Positions 17,501 to 27,456 are shown, counted from the first letter of the stretch. The stretch is DNA of 64,000 nt from Actinomucor elegans (GCA_026027325.1 JAMSLZ010000004.1:2604001-2668000); one strand, 5' to 3'. Translations and numbers: made by a program. The notes: generated from the letters alone by a model not told the origin.

Positions 17501-19482
17501 TTTATGGTGTCGCGGCAGTGTTGTTTCAAAAGAATGAGGCCGGCCAAGATCTTTACATAGGATTTGTATCGAGCTCCTTGTCACCTTCACAACGCCGTTG
17601 GAGCACTACTAAAAGAGAATTGTATGCAGTCGTGTTAGCATTACTGAAGTTTCGCAAGTATATATGGGGCAAAAAGTTCACTGTATTTACAGATCACAAG
17701 GCACTAGTATACTTACATACGCAAAAGATCGCAAATCCCATGTTAATTGGATGGATCGAGACTCTTCTGGATTTTGATTTTGATGTAGTGCACATCCCCG
17801 GTATATTGAACAAATTGCCTGATATTCTGAGCCGTTTGTATTCACCTTTAGAAGATGAAAACAAACTGGTGGAGGATAGTGTTACGAGCAAAATCATCAG
17901 ACGAAGCCCTAAAAAGAAAGCCATCATTAGAAAAAAGCGATTTAGCCGAGATAAAACGATTAACGTACTCGCGACTAAACTAGTTGAAAGAAAAGATGAG
18001 CTGACTGACTATATGACTCCTCCTGAAGAAGAGAGAGATGCTCTGTTGAAAGAAGCGCATGCATTTGGACACTTTGGATCGCAAGCAATTGTGCGAGATT
18101 TACATTCACAAGGTCTCCATTGGGCGAATATCTACGCAGAAGCAAAAGACATTGTTAGTTCGTGTGTTGAATGTCAAAAGCACAACATCAGTAAGAGAGG
18201 TTATCACCCATTATCTAATGTTGTAGCCAACCGACCATTTGATCATATTGCTATCGACTTGGCTGGACCTTTTGACGTAACTGAAGAAGGATATGTTTAC
18301 ATGTTGGTTATAACAGATATTTGTTCGAAATTCGTTATTCTCAGACCTCTGAAGAACAAACAATCCGATACTGTTGCAAAAGAGTTGGTCAAAGTCTATG
18401 GTGATTTTGGTGTTCCACGTATTTGCCAGTCTGATAATGGTCTAGAGTTCAAGAATGCTGTGATGAACAGTATTTCGAAGAACCTAGGAATTGATAGAAG
18501 ATACACTACGCCATATCATCCTCGAGCAAATGGAGCAGCGGAAAATGCAGTTCGTACCGCAACTAACACGTTAAGAAAAATGATGAAGTCAGACAGTCAT
18601 AGTTGGGCGTATTATCTTCCTATCATACAGCTCTGCATGAACCGACACATTAAAGCAAAAACTATGAGTTCTCCCTTCTCCTTGATGTTTGCACGTAGAG
18701 TCAACTTACCTGATGACTACGGGAACGAGAAGAAGTTCAAACTACCCATTGAGTCTATGACCATGCGAGAGTTGGAAGAACGCGTAGATTACATGGATAA
18801 GATCGTATTCCCAGCCATCCTCGAAAGAACTCAGAAGATAAATGAGGAATATAACAAAAAGTTCAATCAAAAGAGTGTTCTTGTCGACATTCCAGTTGGA
18901 ACGCATGTCATGATCAGATTACAGAATCGATCTAGTAAGTTAGCTCCGATTTATGAGGGACCTTACACTGTTGTTCGAAGAAATACTGGTGGATCGTATG
19001 AACTAAAGGATGAACAGAATGAATTATTATCCCGAAACTATGTACCGTCGGAATTGAAAGTAGTTACCCTGGATGAGTCTAGTATCGAAGAAGAATACTA
19101 CGAAGTCGAAGGTATCCGTGATCATCGAGGTGAAGAAGGTCATCGAGAATACTTGATTAAGTGGAAAGGTTATTCTGAGAAAGAAAATACTTGGCAAAAA
19201 GCAAGTGATTTCACCGATCCAACTATCATTCAACGGTACTGGAATAAGCAAAGAGAATTACGACGTTTAGAGCAAACTAGAGTCGAACAGTCAATTCAAA
19301 ACTCTGAACCTAACAGACGCAAAAAAGTTGGAACTTCCAAGATTCCTAAATGCAATGGGAATGAGATGTCAAATGTAGCGATCGAGATGTCGAAAAACAA
19401 AAGAGCAAATATTGCAGCCACTACGAGTAGAGAAGAGAGAATACTGAATAGACGTTCAAACAAGAAAAGAAAGATAGAATAA
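14557..19482 (+). CDS. Ty3-B Gag-Pol polyprotein with chromodomain
   Basis: 1641 aa in one frame with no Gag stop, so Gag:Pol ratio must be set after translation, or by a mechanism not visible here. In order: capsid-like region (about residues 130-330); Cys/His motifs (CIHHGNNATHDTKDC, CWTCGVSPWRPGHRC); protease RVDTGSSCSF at about 494; reverse transcriptase with NFVDDCIV at about 828; RNase H (ATDASLYGVA, TKRELYAV, DHKAL) at about 978-1050; integrase HHCC (HAFGHFG … CVECQKHN) from about 1168 and D-D-E core (AIDLAGP, SDNGLEF, NGAAENA); chromodomain YYEVEGIRDH … YLIKWKGYSEKENTW at about 1513-1560; basic C-terminal tail. All catalytic residues are present. Confidence 0.97.
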   Translation: MASNNVSGSSSANCGVNPDTPMFDESTLSSNLDEFIKSPGASSLLSESAEHAVADMTDPQLIDTNIAGLRADITRYLQAFSRARVVRDDVAADEALLALERSKRMLREIQECSSLIGEVDRVKPPTGLTLNRRDLPKFQLLTSAVKPFPGYEAFESVEHFLREFEDVVESSSMSIDEVWKNFLPLCLPHGDKAWVKDELSRGCTLWADARREFKKQHGSSLVLRRYTDLVFTMVMENNESVGDYAKRFQTAMFDAGLPRECPRVADRFLASLTKPVQTLIRVAMNSVKAGSSGENAEYTVDQIAQIGRDILGDDHTSYNEAVSLLPGAPVVERRKEKAPYHHHHKNAARRVQKASKVAKPFSCIHHGNNATHDTKDCFLAKRRAERPPSVKKAKGKECWTCGVSPWRPGHRCGAAESSSSSTVLAVMPAASSSEKSIEQQVQEDLEMADSEIENQSYQCKYLNENKKSDKLKANDAFNLCTPLIVESERLLGRVDTGSSCSFVSLSSLKNKLHINKVHKLPGSYNFLSHQNTAKRIGITDPLEIKYANGIKFKHSFEVMNFNDGFEFDILLGTDILPKMNIGLTGVAFRIKDDHAHSDAALSDEAIFENLNIERERKHEPDNSPAGTPEQRAEFMSIIKESLEINQSIPITSSCPLPESIVRLPTKEGATAYRRQYPIPYALRPVLDKQIKEWLETGTIIRSRVNTSFNSPLLLVPKRNKDGEIVSHRACLDVRSLNQILPPTFNFPVPLVKDIFDNLAGKKVFTTLDLSNAYHRFKVAPEDVHKLSFTYNGNGFSFQKACFGVKMLTSQFQKVMATLFEGIDCVQNFVDDCIVASESIEQHAKDVKFVIDRLNSANLILKESKCSWFQHSVRMLGFVVDASGVRVDQSKLTNVSKWPLPNKNKKHIQQFMGLVNYLREFVPMISRVAEPLTSLVNAENVEELWTDRHTKSFETIKEILQSKMMLHYPDLSKQFYVATDASLYGVAAVLFQKNEAGQDLYIGFVSSSLSPSQRRWSTTKRELYAVVLALLKFRKYIWGKKFTVFTDHKALVYLHTQKIANPMLIGWIETLLDFDFDVVHIPGILNKLPDILSRLYSPLEDENKLVEDSVTSKIIRRSPKKKAIIRKKRFSRDKTINVLATKLVERKDELTDYMTPPEEERDALLKEAHAFGHFGSQAIVRDLHSQGLHWANIYAEAKDIVSSCVECQKHNISKRGYHPLSNVVANRPFDHIAIDLAGPFDVTEEGYVYMLVITDICSKFVILRPLKNKQSDTVAKELVKVYGDFGVPRICQSDNGLEFKNAVMNSISKNLGIDRRYTTPYHPRANGAAENAVRTATNTLRKMMKSDSHSWAYYLPIIQLCMNRHIKAKTMSSPFSLMFARRVNLPDDYGNEKKFKLPIESMTMRELEERVDYMDKIVFPAILERTQKINEEYNKKFNQKSVLVDIPVGTHVMIRLQNRSSKLAPIYEGPYTVVRRNTGGSYELKDEQNELLSRNYVPSELKVVTLDESSIEEEYYEVEGIRDHRGEEGHREYLIKWKGYSEKENTWQKASDFTDPTIIQRYWNKQRELRRLEQTRVEQSIQNSEPNRRKKVGTSKIPKCNGNEMSNVAIEMSKNKRANIAATTSREERILNRRSNKKRKIE

Positions 19483-19627
19483 GTAGGCAAGTTATGAAAC
19501 AAGAACCAAGAAAAGCCACGATGCAAGAAAAGACCCTGAATTGGTGCGTAAAAGGAGGTATACCTGAGCGTGTTAATCAAAACTCAGCCGCATGAATGTA
19601 CTATTTGGTGGAACTGACGCACTTGCC

Positions 19628-19665
19628 GAATCAATACAAGTTTGTTTGATTCTGGTGGAGGATAA
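19628..19665 (+). promoter_or_regulatory. Ty3-B polypurine tract with adjacent stem-loop
   Basis: TGGTGGAGGATAA (19653-19665) abuts the 3' LTR and is the probable plus-strand primer. Immediately upstream, GAATCAA (19628-19634) can pair perfectly with TTGATTC (19646-19652) around an 11-nt loop, the same arrangement as in Ty3-A and Ty3-C. Confidence 0.6.
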
Positions 19666-20171
19666 TGTTGTAAACGCTCATAATTATATTAATAAGAGAA
19701 TACTGTACAGATAGAAAATCGTATAGATATCCTTATATATAGCTGCAGAAGTGTATAAAGCATTATTACCAAGAACCAGAATGTAAATGACTGTATTTGA
19801 TTATGTTAAAATATCTTTATTTATATATCACTCTGAGCAAGTAGACGCTAATTGATAAATACTATCTCTCACACCAAATATTACATTCAATACTATTACC
19901 TTTGGATATATTGATCCCGACACTCCTCGCCGCTAATCTTGGTCCGCTCATTTGGTTATTATCCCTGGTCTTCTTTATACGCAGTCCAACCTTGTTCCTG
20001 GCAAATCGTAATATGAATTTAGAATCAAGTACCGACCGAGAAAAAGTATATAAGAGATGCGTTTTATCACCTTTTGACCAGTTAATCAATTCTTGATCTC
20101 TAATAAAAAACTATCCACAGTTTTAAAAGTATTTCTATCTTCCAAAATCTTTATCTACCACCTTTACAACA
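19666..20171 (+). repeat. Ty3-B 3' LTR
   Basis: Identical by eye to 14006-14511, followed by the duplicated target TACCC (20172-20176). Confidence 0.95.
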
Positions 20172-20393
20172 TACCCAAAAGCATCATTGAATAAACATCA
20201 TTAATTCTTCACTTAAAACTCATACTTATTTTGATTGGATCAATTATAACTCAGTTTCTACTTTTGGTTATAATTGTCTATATTTGGAAATAAATATATT
20301 AGTAACCACTGAGAGTTGACTGATATTGGCTTTTACAAAACATGATATTGTGGCTATGTTCTTTTATGTTTACCTTGAATAAAGAGAGTAAAC

Positions 20394-20695
20394 TGCGGTA
20401 AAATTAAAATATAAAAGCAGGTAGTAAGTCGATTATAACTTGGTTATAGTTTATTCAACTTAAATGTGATTAGTTCTTTCTAACTAGTTTTTCTAGCTTG
20501 TATTTATACTCGTTGAATTGTGACTGAAGGTTATTTACTTGTGTTCATATAAGAAGTATAAGAAGGACGTATCTCTGTTTAAGGACTGTATCGCTGTATA
20601 AGGTAATCAATGATGCTTTAGTATGTATGTGCTACAGCTAGGGCGCACAGGCCTCTAGTCTGTCTGTACTTCAATTATGTGGCTATTTCACCACA
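20394..20695 (-). repeat. Ty3-C 3' LTR
   Basis: A 302-bp repeat identical by eye to 26100-26401, preceded on the plus strand by the target duplication TAAAC. Confidence 0.95.
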
Positions 20696-20728
20696 TGCTC
20701 CCCCACTAGAGTCAGTGCACACTGAGTC
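20696..20728 (-). promoter_or_regulatory. Ty3-C polypurine tract with adjacent stem-loop
   Basis: On the minus strand, AGTGGGGGAGCA abuts the 3' LTR. Directly upstream in element orientation are two 9-nt arms (20720-20728 and 20709-20717) that pair at eight of nine positions. The order stem-loop, G-rich tract, LTR matches Ty3-A and Ty3-B. Confidence 0.65.
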
Positions 20729-20957
20729 GACATTAGTAAAGAATAACAAGAAGTTGTATCTACGTGTTATGTTGTTTTTTGTTCTCCAGTGATTCAATTT
20801 TACCAGGTTTATTTTTACTGTAGTATGATATCAACTGCTGAGATACAATTTCCAAGGCATAACTGCGTGACAGTATATTATTATATTTTTTTGTTTAGTT
20901 TTGTATATTGACCGGGCAAGTGAGAACTTAAAATGTTTCTTTCACTGTTGCGTGTCA

Positions 20958-23900
20958 TTACTTCCTGCTTCTTTTACTACGTCTAGTCTGTGATATGGGA
21001 TGATTTAAATCAGTTACCTCACCAGTTCGCATTCTCTTATTATTCGACACATTATCAGATTTTTGATCAGTAATTGTGTTCTTAGTTGGTGATTTGGTAT
21101 GAGTTTTCTTTTGGTAAGTGTCTTTCAACCTTTCCTTTGCTAATCGCTTTGACTGTCTAACCTTTTCCCAATACTTTTCGATAGTGACAGGAGACGAAAA
21201 TGCATCAACTGAGATCCAGTCATTTTCTCGTTCACCATAGCCTACCCATTTTACAAGATATAACCTTTGGCCATTTTCATCTTTATGGTCTCGTATCTCC
21301 TCGACTTCAAACAGTTCTTCTTCTATAGCAGATTCGTCAATAGATACGACTTTGAGTTCTGAGGGTACATATTCACGATGTAATAGTTCATTCGACTCGT
21401 CCTTCAATACATAGGTGCCAGCACGTGTCTTTCGAACTACAGTATATGGCCCATCATATAGAGGCGATAACGATGTTGGTCGACCACCTTGTAATTTGAC
21501 CATTACAGGAGTGTCTATTGGGATATCAATAATGCGATGCTTCTTGTTGAAATCCTCATTGTACTTTTCGACGATCTTACGTGTTCTCTCTTCAACAGCA
21601 GGAAATACAACGTCAGCCATGTAATCAGCTCTCTTTACCAGTTCTTTTACTGATACAGGATTCTTTTTGCCCTTCATTTTAGGATCATGATTTGTGCTCA
21701 AGTCTACTTGTCTAGCAAACATTAACGAAAATGGTGTACTAGCAGTGCGATCTCTTACTTTGATATTGCAGCATAATTGTACAAGTCCTAGCCTTTCGTC
21801 CCAGTTACTTGTATCATTACCACAAAGTTTCCGCAGTGTGTTTTTCACCATCTGCACGGATCTCTCAGCAGCACCATTGGATTGAGGATAATAAGGTGTA
21901 GAGAATCGGTGCTGGATGCCCAAGGTATTGGTTAATGTATGCATCAATCCGTTCCTGAATTCCCTTCCGTTATCGCTACCAATGATGTCAGGTAATCCAT
22001 AGTCAGCAAAGATATTAATCAAAGCTTTAGCTACGGTATCACTTTGTTTGTTGGGTATAGGTCTAGTGATAATATATTTGGTGCAAATATCGACAAGTAC
22101 TAGCCCATATATGTTACCAGCCTCAGTTACAGGAAGTGGTCCAAAGAGATCCATTGTTACATGACTGAATGGTTCGAATGCAACTATAGATTTTTGTGGA
22201 TTGAAACCCTTCTTGGATACATTGTGAAGTGCACATTCTTTGCAGCGTGAAAGGATATCTTTGCAGTCAGCGTAGATGGTATTCCAATGTAACCCCTGGT
22301 AAGTGTGGATGTGCTTTACTACACTCTCAATACCGAAATGTCCAAGTGCATGTGCATCGTGGATGATTTGATCTCTCTCGTGGGCTGGAGGACAAGCATA
22401 CTCTGTTCCTTTAGATTTGAAGTCTTTACTATTAAGCTTCACCGCGAGGATGTTCAAACGTTTATCTTTCGAGTAGATCTTCTTTTTATGAATAAATCTA
22501 TCTTTGTCATTGTTAGATGAAGCTCTTCTTAGTAAGGTGTATTTCTCTAATCGTTTAATATTGCGATCCTGCTCCCCCTCCAGCGTTTGATCTTCAATAA
22601 TAGGAGGGTAAACGCGAGATAGTGCATCAGGTAGTTTATTGGCAATGCCTTTTAAGTGAACTACATTCAGATTGAATTGTCCAATAACATCCATATAAGA
22701 TTGTAATGTACTGTTCAACGTGGTAGACGTGAACATGTAAGTAAGAGCCATATGATCAGTGAGCACCTCGATAGGTAATGGATGCCCCCATAGCAAAGGT
22801 CTAAATCTGATCAATCCGAATACAATTGCAGCAGTTTCGCGTCTATTGGTGGACCAATTGCGCTCAGCCGAATTGAGAGACTTGCTAATGAAAGCAATGT
22901 GTACAGTTCTATTAAATTCATCTCTTTGAGTGAGTGCACAAGCTATCCCATATACAGATGCGTCTGTCTCCAGATAAAATTTCTTGGATAGATCAGGCTG
23001 GTGAAGCACGGCATTAGACACAAGAATCTGTTTAATCCGATTGAATCGATCAGTATGTAAAGACGTCCATTTGGTTTGTACATCCTTATCATTACGTAGT
23101 TGATCTAAAGGTGCAGCTACTTTACTAAGCATAGGACAGTAATCCCTTAAATGAGAAATCACACCCATAATACTTCGTACTTGTGCAGCGTTTTTAGGAA
23201 TTGGCCATTTATCAATGTTTGAAAGTCGTCTGTGATCGATCTTTGTAATGCCAGGTCCAACAATAAAGCCCAATAAATATAATGCCGTTCGAAACCATGT
23301 GCATTTGTCGGGATTGATCTTTAAATTTACAGAAGTCAATCTTTCGAGCACTGTGTTTATCAATTTAATATGTTCTTCTATCGTTTCACTATAGAGTACA
23401 CAATCATCTACATATGTTTCTACTCCTTCTAAGTCTCCCAAGAGGATGTTCATAACCCTGCAGTATTGGCTTGTAAGAAAGCTTAATCCGAAGGGCGCGT
23501 GGCACCATTTGTAGTTTATATGATTATAAGAGAATGATAATACTTCTCTACTAGCCTCATCAACAGCGAAAGAGTAATAAGCCTGTTTGAGATCAATTTT
23601 AGACATGATTTTTGCCTTTTTTGAGACTCTATCGAAGATCTCAGTAATTTTTGGTACAGCAAAATTTTCTTGTAAGTCTTCTGAAATAGATGCGTTGATT
23701 TTTCTCAAATCACAACAAATGCGTAGCTTTGTGAGTTTGTCATTTTCATCCTTTTTAGGTACAGCTAATAATGGTGAATGAAATCTAGCGCTAGGCTTGG
23801 ATTTTTCAACTATACCGTTGTCCAACCACTCTTTGAGTTGTTTCTCTATTTCTGCTTTCGCATGAACAGGTAATGGGTATTGTCTTACATAGCAATTAGC

Positions 23901-26069
23901 GCCACTTTTCATCGGAATCTTCACAATTGATTCAGGTATAGTGCATACCGCTTTAGGTTTTATAGTAGCATTTTTGTTAATTGAAGCCTGAATCATTTTC
24001 ATATACTCTTTTCTTTGTTCAGTGTTTCCATATAGTGCATTGTCAGGGTCATAATGCTTGTCATTATCGAAGTTAACGTTTTCAAACTGTTTACTTTCTT
24101 TTGCAATGTCATTAGGCCAGTTAAAAGCAACGCCTCCAAGATAGATATTCATCTTTGGTAATATATCAGTACCTAAGAGTACGTCAAATTCAGTTTCCAT
24201 AACGTCACTAAATTCTACGACTTCAAAAGCATGTTTAAAGGATATATTATTTGTGTATGTAACAGTCATAGGTCGTGTTTTACCGATCCTTTTAGCTTTA
24301 CTATTTTTGCCTTCGTTATTGAGTGCTAAAAAATTTAGATAACCATTCACTTTGTTTATGTGTATATCAGAAAAGTCTTTATTCAATATCTTTTTATTAA
24401 TACAAGCTACATCACTCCCGCTATCCACCTTGGCAACGAGTCTACGACCCTCTATATAAATGGGTGTCATTAGATTAAATGTACTTCTTGTATTATGTGA
24501 TTTATCATCATCGAACTTACAATCATAGTTGAGGTCTTCCATCGCCTCTTTGACCTTCTTATCTTCGTCTTCCTCCGAGACCAGAGTGTCAGCACGAATT
24601 GCAAGAACTGAGGGACCAGGATGGTTAGCCCTCATGGCTTGTCTGTATTCTTGGCAAGAATGCCCTCTGAACCAAGGCTTCTTGCAAAAACGGCAGGGAT
24701 TGTTACCGTTTGCCCTTAAAGGTGCATTGTTATTCCCCAAAAATGTAAATGGTCTAGACCCAGATGGTGTCATAGATCCAGCACGACCAGAAGAAGAAGA
24801 GGACGAAGAAGCGTGCTTGGCAATGCTGAAACAGTTGCGTTCATCATGGTTGGATAGCTTACCACCATGGCGAGGGCAGTAGAAACGATCAATCGTGGAC
24901 GCAGAAGTGGGACTGGTGGTACGTTTGTGATGATAAAAATCTTCAGCCTTACGTTTGCCTTTGTTGATGTTATGTGAGCCTTGAGGCGAGGCCATATCAG
25001 CGCCGAAACCACCCTTGGATCTTGACAAACCATTTTCATTGGCTAATGAACCAGGGACTTGTTGGCCATACACATTGAGAGCAGCTGCAGCGATATCACT
25101 TACAATCCAAGTAGTAGAGTTCTTGCCATTAGAATGCAATACTGTATTAATTGCGGGTTGCCAAGCTTGGGGAAGTGCATACATAAAAGCATCAGCAATG
25201 GTATTGTCAAACTTGCTGTAGCCTGCTTCACTTGCAGCACGAGTAAATCTCAAGTTGAATGAGTTGATTGTTTCATTGGTGCGAATACGCATATTCATCA
25301 CCAAACGCCTAGCATCCAGTTTGTCTTGAGCCCCACCAAAGGTATCCAAGAATACTTTTCGAGCCGTTTCCCAAGTATCTTGTACAAGCAAATCACCTTT
25401 CATCCATACGTCATAATCCATAGCTAGAGTACCTTGAATGTACTGCTTCCAAGTGCGTTCAACATCATTGCCAGTTGAAATAAGAGTCTTTTCAAATGTG
25501 CGTAAAAAGTGTTCTACTGAGTTGTATACCGTTTCGCCTGGGTAGTAAACAGTATCACCAGTCAGTTGGAACTTGGGCAGATCTCTGGGAGCCAAACGCA
25601 TGAGGATAGTAGTATCACCGTTATTAGTAGCAGGAGCTCTCTCCGTGGGCATGGCTTCGGATACAGCTTTGTGGATTTGAATTTTCCTGTTGGCGGTCAC
25701 CATTACATCGATATGCTTATTGTAGGTATCGATGCACTTGATCAGCCTTTCCATTTCACGGTCATACGCCTCGGGATCATTACCAAGAAGTTCAGCACCA
25801 TCAGAGATGAGGAGACTAGCATATCTCTGAGAAGCTACAGTTCGGCGATCCATTAAAATATTGATAGCTAGATCACCAATGGGCCCCTTTTCCTCTTTAT
25901 GATCCTCAGACATAGCCATGACTGATTCAGTAGTCTTAGCCTGACTAAGTTCGGATACGTTACCAGTTTCAATACCTTCCATAGTTTCTTCAGCAGCACA
26001 AGTAGCAGTGGGAGTATTAGCCAGAAGGTCAGGTACAGTAACCGGAGTGGTAGAGTTGTTTTGAGACAT
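20958..26069 (-). CDS. Ty3-C Gag-Pol polyprotein with chromodomain
   Basis: 1703 aa in one frame from an ATG 31 bp inside the 5' LTR. In order: Gag capsid-like region (VEHFLRTFEKTLIST; NETINSFNLRFTRAASEAGY); Cys/His motif CPRHGGKLSNHDERNC; zinc knuckle CRFCKKPWFRGHSC; protease KVDSGSDVACI; reverse transcriptase with TYVDDCVLYS; RNase H (LETDASVYGIACAL, NRRETAAIVFGL); integrase HHCC (HALGHFG … CKECALHN) and D-D-E (TMDLFGP, GSDNGREF, NGAAERS); chromodomain (FEVEEIRDHKDENGQRLYLV then KWVGYGERENDW); basic tail. The protease uses DSG rather than DTG, which is acceptable for retropepsins. No inactivating change is seen. It is the best template for judging damage in Ty3-A. Confidence 0.97.
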   Translation of the reverse strand: MSQNNSTTPVTVPDLLANTPTATCAAEETMEGIETGNVSELSQAKTTESVMAMSEDHKEEKGPIGDLAINILMDRRTVASQRYASLLISDGAELLGNDPEAYDREMERLIKCIDTYNKHIDVMVTANRKIQIHKAVSEAMPTERAPATNNGDTTILMRLAPRDLPKFQLTGDTVYYPGETVYNSVEHFLRTFEKTLISTGNDVERTWKQYIQGTLAMDYDVWMKGDLLVQDTWETARKVFLDTFGGAQDKLDARRLVMNMRIRTNETINSFNLRFTRAASEAGYSKFDNTIADAFMYALPQAWQPAINTVLHSNGKNSTTWIVSDIAAAALNVYGQQVPGSLANENGLSRSKGGFGADMASPQGSHNINKGKRKAEDFYHHKRTTSPTSASTIDRFYCPRHGGKLSNHDERNCFSIAKHASSSSSSSGRAGSMTPSGSRPFTFLGNNNAPLRANGNNPCRFCKKPWFRGHSCQEYRQAMRANHPGPSVLAIRADTLVSEEDEDKKVKEAMEDLNYDCKFDDDKSHNTRSTFNLMTPIYIEGRRLVAKVDSGSDVACINKKILNKDFSDIHINKVNGYLNFLALNNEGKNSKAKRIGKTRPMTVTYTNNISFKHAFEVVEFSDVMETEFDVLLGTDILPKMNIYLGGVAFNWPNDIAKESKQFENVNFDNDKHYDPDNALYGNTEQRKEYMKMIQASINKNATIKPKAVCTIPESIVKIPMKSGANCYVRQYPLPVHAKAEIEKQLKEWLDNGIVEKSKPSARFHSPLLAVPKKDENDKLTKLRICCDLRKINASISEDLQENFAVPKITEIFDRVSKKAKIMSKIDLKQAYYSFAVDEASREVLSFSYNHINYKWCHAPFGLSFLTSQYCRVMNILLGDLEGVETYVDDCVLYSETIEEHIKLINTVLERLTSVNLKINPDKCTWFRTALYLLGFIVGPGITKIDHRRLSNIDKWPIPKNAAQVRSIMGVISHLRDYCPMLSKVAAPLDQLRNDKDVQTKWTSLHTDRFNRIKQILVSNAVLHQPDLSKKFYLETDASVYGIACALTQRDEFNRTVHIAFISKSLNSAERNWSTNRRETAAIVFGLIRFRPLLWGHPLPIEVLTDHMALTYMFTSTTLNSTLQSYMDVIGQFNLNVVHLKGIANKLPDALSRVYPPIIEDQTLEGEQDRNIKRLEKYTLLRRASSNNDKDRFIHKKKIYSKDKRLNILAVKLNSKDFKSKGTEYACPPAHERDQIIHDAHALGHFGIESVVKHIHTYQGLHWNTIYADCKDILSRCKECALHNVSKKGFNPQKSIVAFEPFSHVTMDLFGPLPVTEAGNIYGLVLVDICTKYIITRPIPNKQSDTVAKALINIFADYGLPDIIGSDNGREFRNGLMHTLTNTLGIQHRFSTPYYPQSNGAAERSVQMVKNTLRKLCGNDTSNWDERLGLVQLCCNIKVRDRTASTPFSLMFARQVDLSTNHDPKMKGKKNPVSVKELVKRADYMADVVFPAVEERTRKIVEKYNEDFNKKHRIIDIPIDTPVMVKLQGGRPTSLSPLYDGPYTVVRKTRAGTYVLKDESNELLHREYVPSELKVVSIDESAIEEELFEVEEIRDHKDENGQRLYLVKWVGYGERENDWISVDAFSSPVTIEKYWEKVRQSKRLAKERLKDTYQKKTHTKSPTKNTITDQKSDNVSNNKRMRTGEVTDLNHPISQTRRSKRSRK

Positions 26070-26099
26070 AGTGTAGTTGTTAAGTTTAATCGAAAAAAA

Positions 26100-26401
26100 T
26101 GCGGTAAAATTAAAATATAAAAGCAGGTAGTAAGTCGATTATAACTTGGTTATAGTTTATTCAACTTAAATGTGATTAGTTCTTTCTAACTAGTTTTTCT
26201 AGCTTGTATTTATACTCGTTGAATTGTGACTGAAGGTTATTTACTTGTGTTCATATAAGAAGTATAAGAAGGACGTATCTCTGTTTAAGGACTGTATCGC
26301 TGTATAAGGTAATCAATGATGCTTTAGTATGTATGTGCTACAGCTAGGGCGCACAGGCCTCTAGTCTGTCTGTACTTCAATTATGTGGCTATTTCACCAC
26401 A
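26100..26401 (-). repeat. Ty3-C 5' LTR
   Basis: Identical by eye to 20394-20695 and followed by the target duplication TAAAC at 26402-26406. Downstream in element orientation the sequence begins TTTTTTTCGATTAAAC; no clear tRNA primer-binding site is seen. Confidence 0.95.
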
Positions 26402-27456
26402 TAAACAATATATATATAATTGCGTAATAGAAGACTGTAAAGACTATTATTATATATATCGAACAGATCCAGAAAGGGCTTTAGGTGTGTTCGCTTTAAA
26501 AGACAATAAAGCAAGTAAAAGAAAAAGTGATAAAGTAAGGGAAGAAAGACCCAAAAATTGAATTATCGTTTATTGACAGGCACGATTGATCTATCTTATA
26601 TAGACATCAATCTGCCTTCTACTTCTACTACATAACTTAACATTCTACAAGTACAACCGGATAAACCATCAGTAACTTCAATAACTGGCTTCTAATCACA
26701 ACATATACAATCACCAATCTAAAGACCATTAGATTGTGAATACTGAAGCATCAGAAACATAACCAGCGTAAAACATCCATCTTCTGCAGCAGAGCACCGA
26801 GTAACTATCCAGAGTCAATGCATTTGATCTGCGATCACTCGAGAACAATAAGAATCTAGGTGTAACACTAGATCAAATGTCAAATTCGAGGGACCGAAAC
26901 ATTGAATGGATCTACGATAATATATACAAAAGGGGAAAACGGAAAAGACGGGAAAAATGGGAAAAGGACATCGAATAAAAGAAAAGGGAAAATAAAGATT
27001 CACAATGTGAATGAAATGAGTGAAATGAGTGAAATGTACAAAAGAAAACTGAATGAAGGGAATATAATACTAAAAGTAAAGGGAATAACAAATATAATAA
27101 GAAAATATATATAAGAAGGAAAATGTGTCAGAAAAATACACTGTTTGAGACCAGGCCAAGAGAGATAGTAACTTGAAACCTTGCTTATTCCAGAGAGATC
27201 TTGAGTTTACAGCCAAAGGAGCGAACGCAATTTCATTGGCTGAGAGCGGAGATAACGAACGTCCTTCATTGGCTGAAAACTAAAATGCAAAAATCTCGAG
27301 CTAGAGATATGCTAGAGACTTCAAACAAAAATGGAGCAATTCCTTGTAATTTTCTTCAATATGTATCAAATTCTTGACTATACTTGTTACTTGGCATTTC
27401 GAAATTGTGAATGAAAAAGCGGTAATAACCAAATGCAACATGCAACAAACAATAGC
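26402..27456. other. Spacer between Ty3-C and the tRNA gene
   Basis: No convincing gene. Excising Ty3-C joins 20388 to 26402 and opens a short frame that ends at about 26559 with a basic tail (ASKRKSDKVREERPKN); this may be the end of an older transposon ORF, but it is too short to name. Around 26930-27115 the plus strand is unusually purine-rich and includes a short tandem repeat of GAAATGAGT (about 27014-27035). Two ATTGG (inverted CCAAT) boxes occur near 27233 and 27270. Confidence 0.4.

Larger units (their letters stand above)
14006..20171 (+). mobile_element. Ty3-B: full-length chromodomain LTR retrotransposon
   Basis: LTRs of 506 bp at 14006-14511 and 19666-20171 are identical as far as I can read. 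Both begin TGTTG and end CAACA. A 5-bp duplication TACCC flanks the element (14001-14005 and 20172-20176). The internal region holds one uninterrupted 1641-aa Gag-Pol ORF. Identical LTRs and an intact ORF indicate a very recent insertion and a probably autonomous element. The 64-aa and 75-aa ORFs inside each LTR are identical between copies because the LTRs are; I see no reason to call them genes. Confidence 0.97.
20394..26401 (-). mobile_element. Ty3-C: full-length chromodomain LTR retrotransposon
   Basis: Minus-strand element with 302-bp LTRs at 20394-20695 and 26100-26401, identical by eye, TG…CA ended in element orientation (TGTGGTGAAATAG … TACCGCA). The 5-bp target TAAAC is duplicated at 20389-20393 and 26402-26406. 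One uninterrupted 1703-aa Gag-Pol ORF is present. It is related to Ty3-A in protein and in stem-loop/polypurine layout but has unrelated LTR sequence. Probably recently active and autonomous. The 212 bp between Ty3-B and Ty3-C (20177-20388) is AT-rich host or older repeat DNA with no gene seen. Confidence 0.97.

Noticed and set aside
26930..27115. Purine-rich stretch as a low-complexity gene (70 codons)
   Set aside because: Protein is Lys/Glu/Asn low complexity from biased DNA, with a short tandem repeat; better explained as noncoding.
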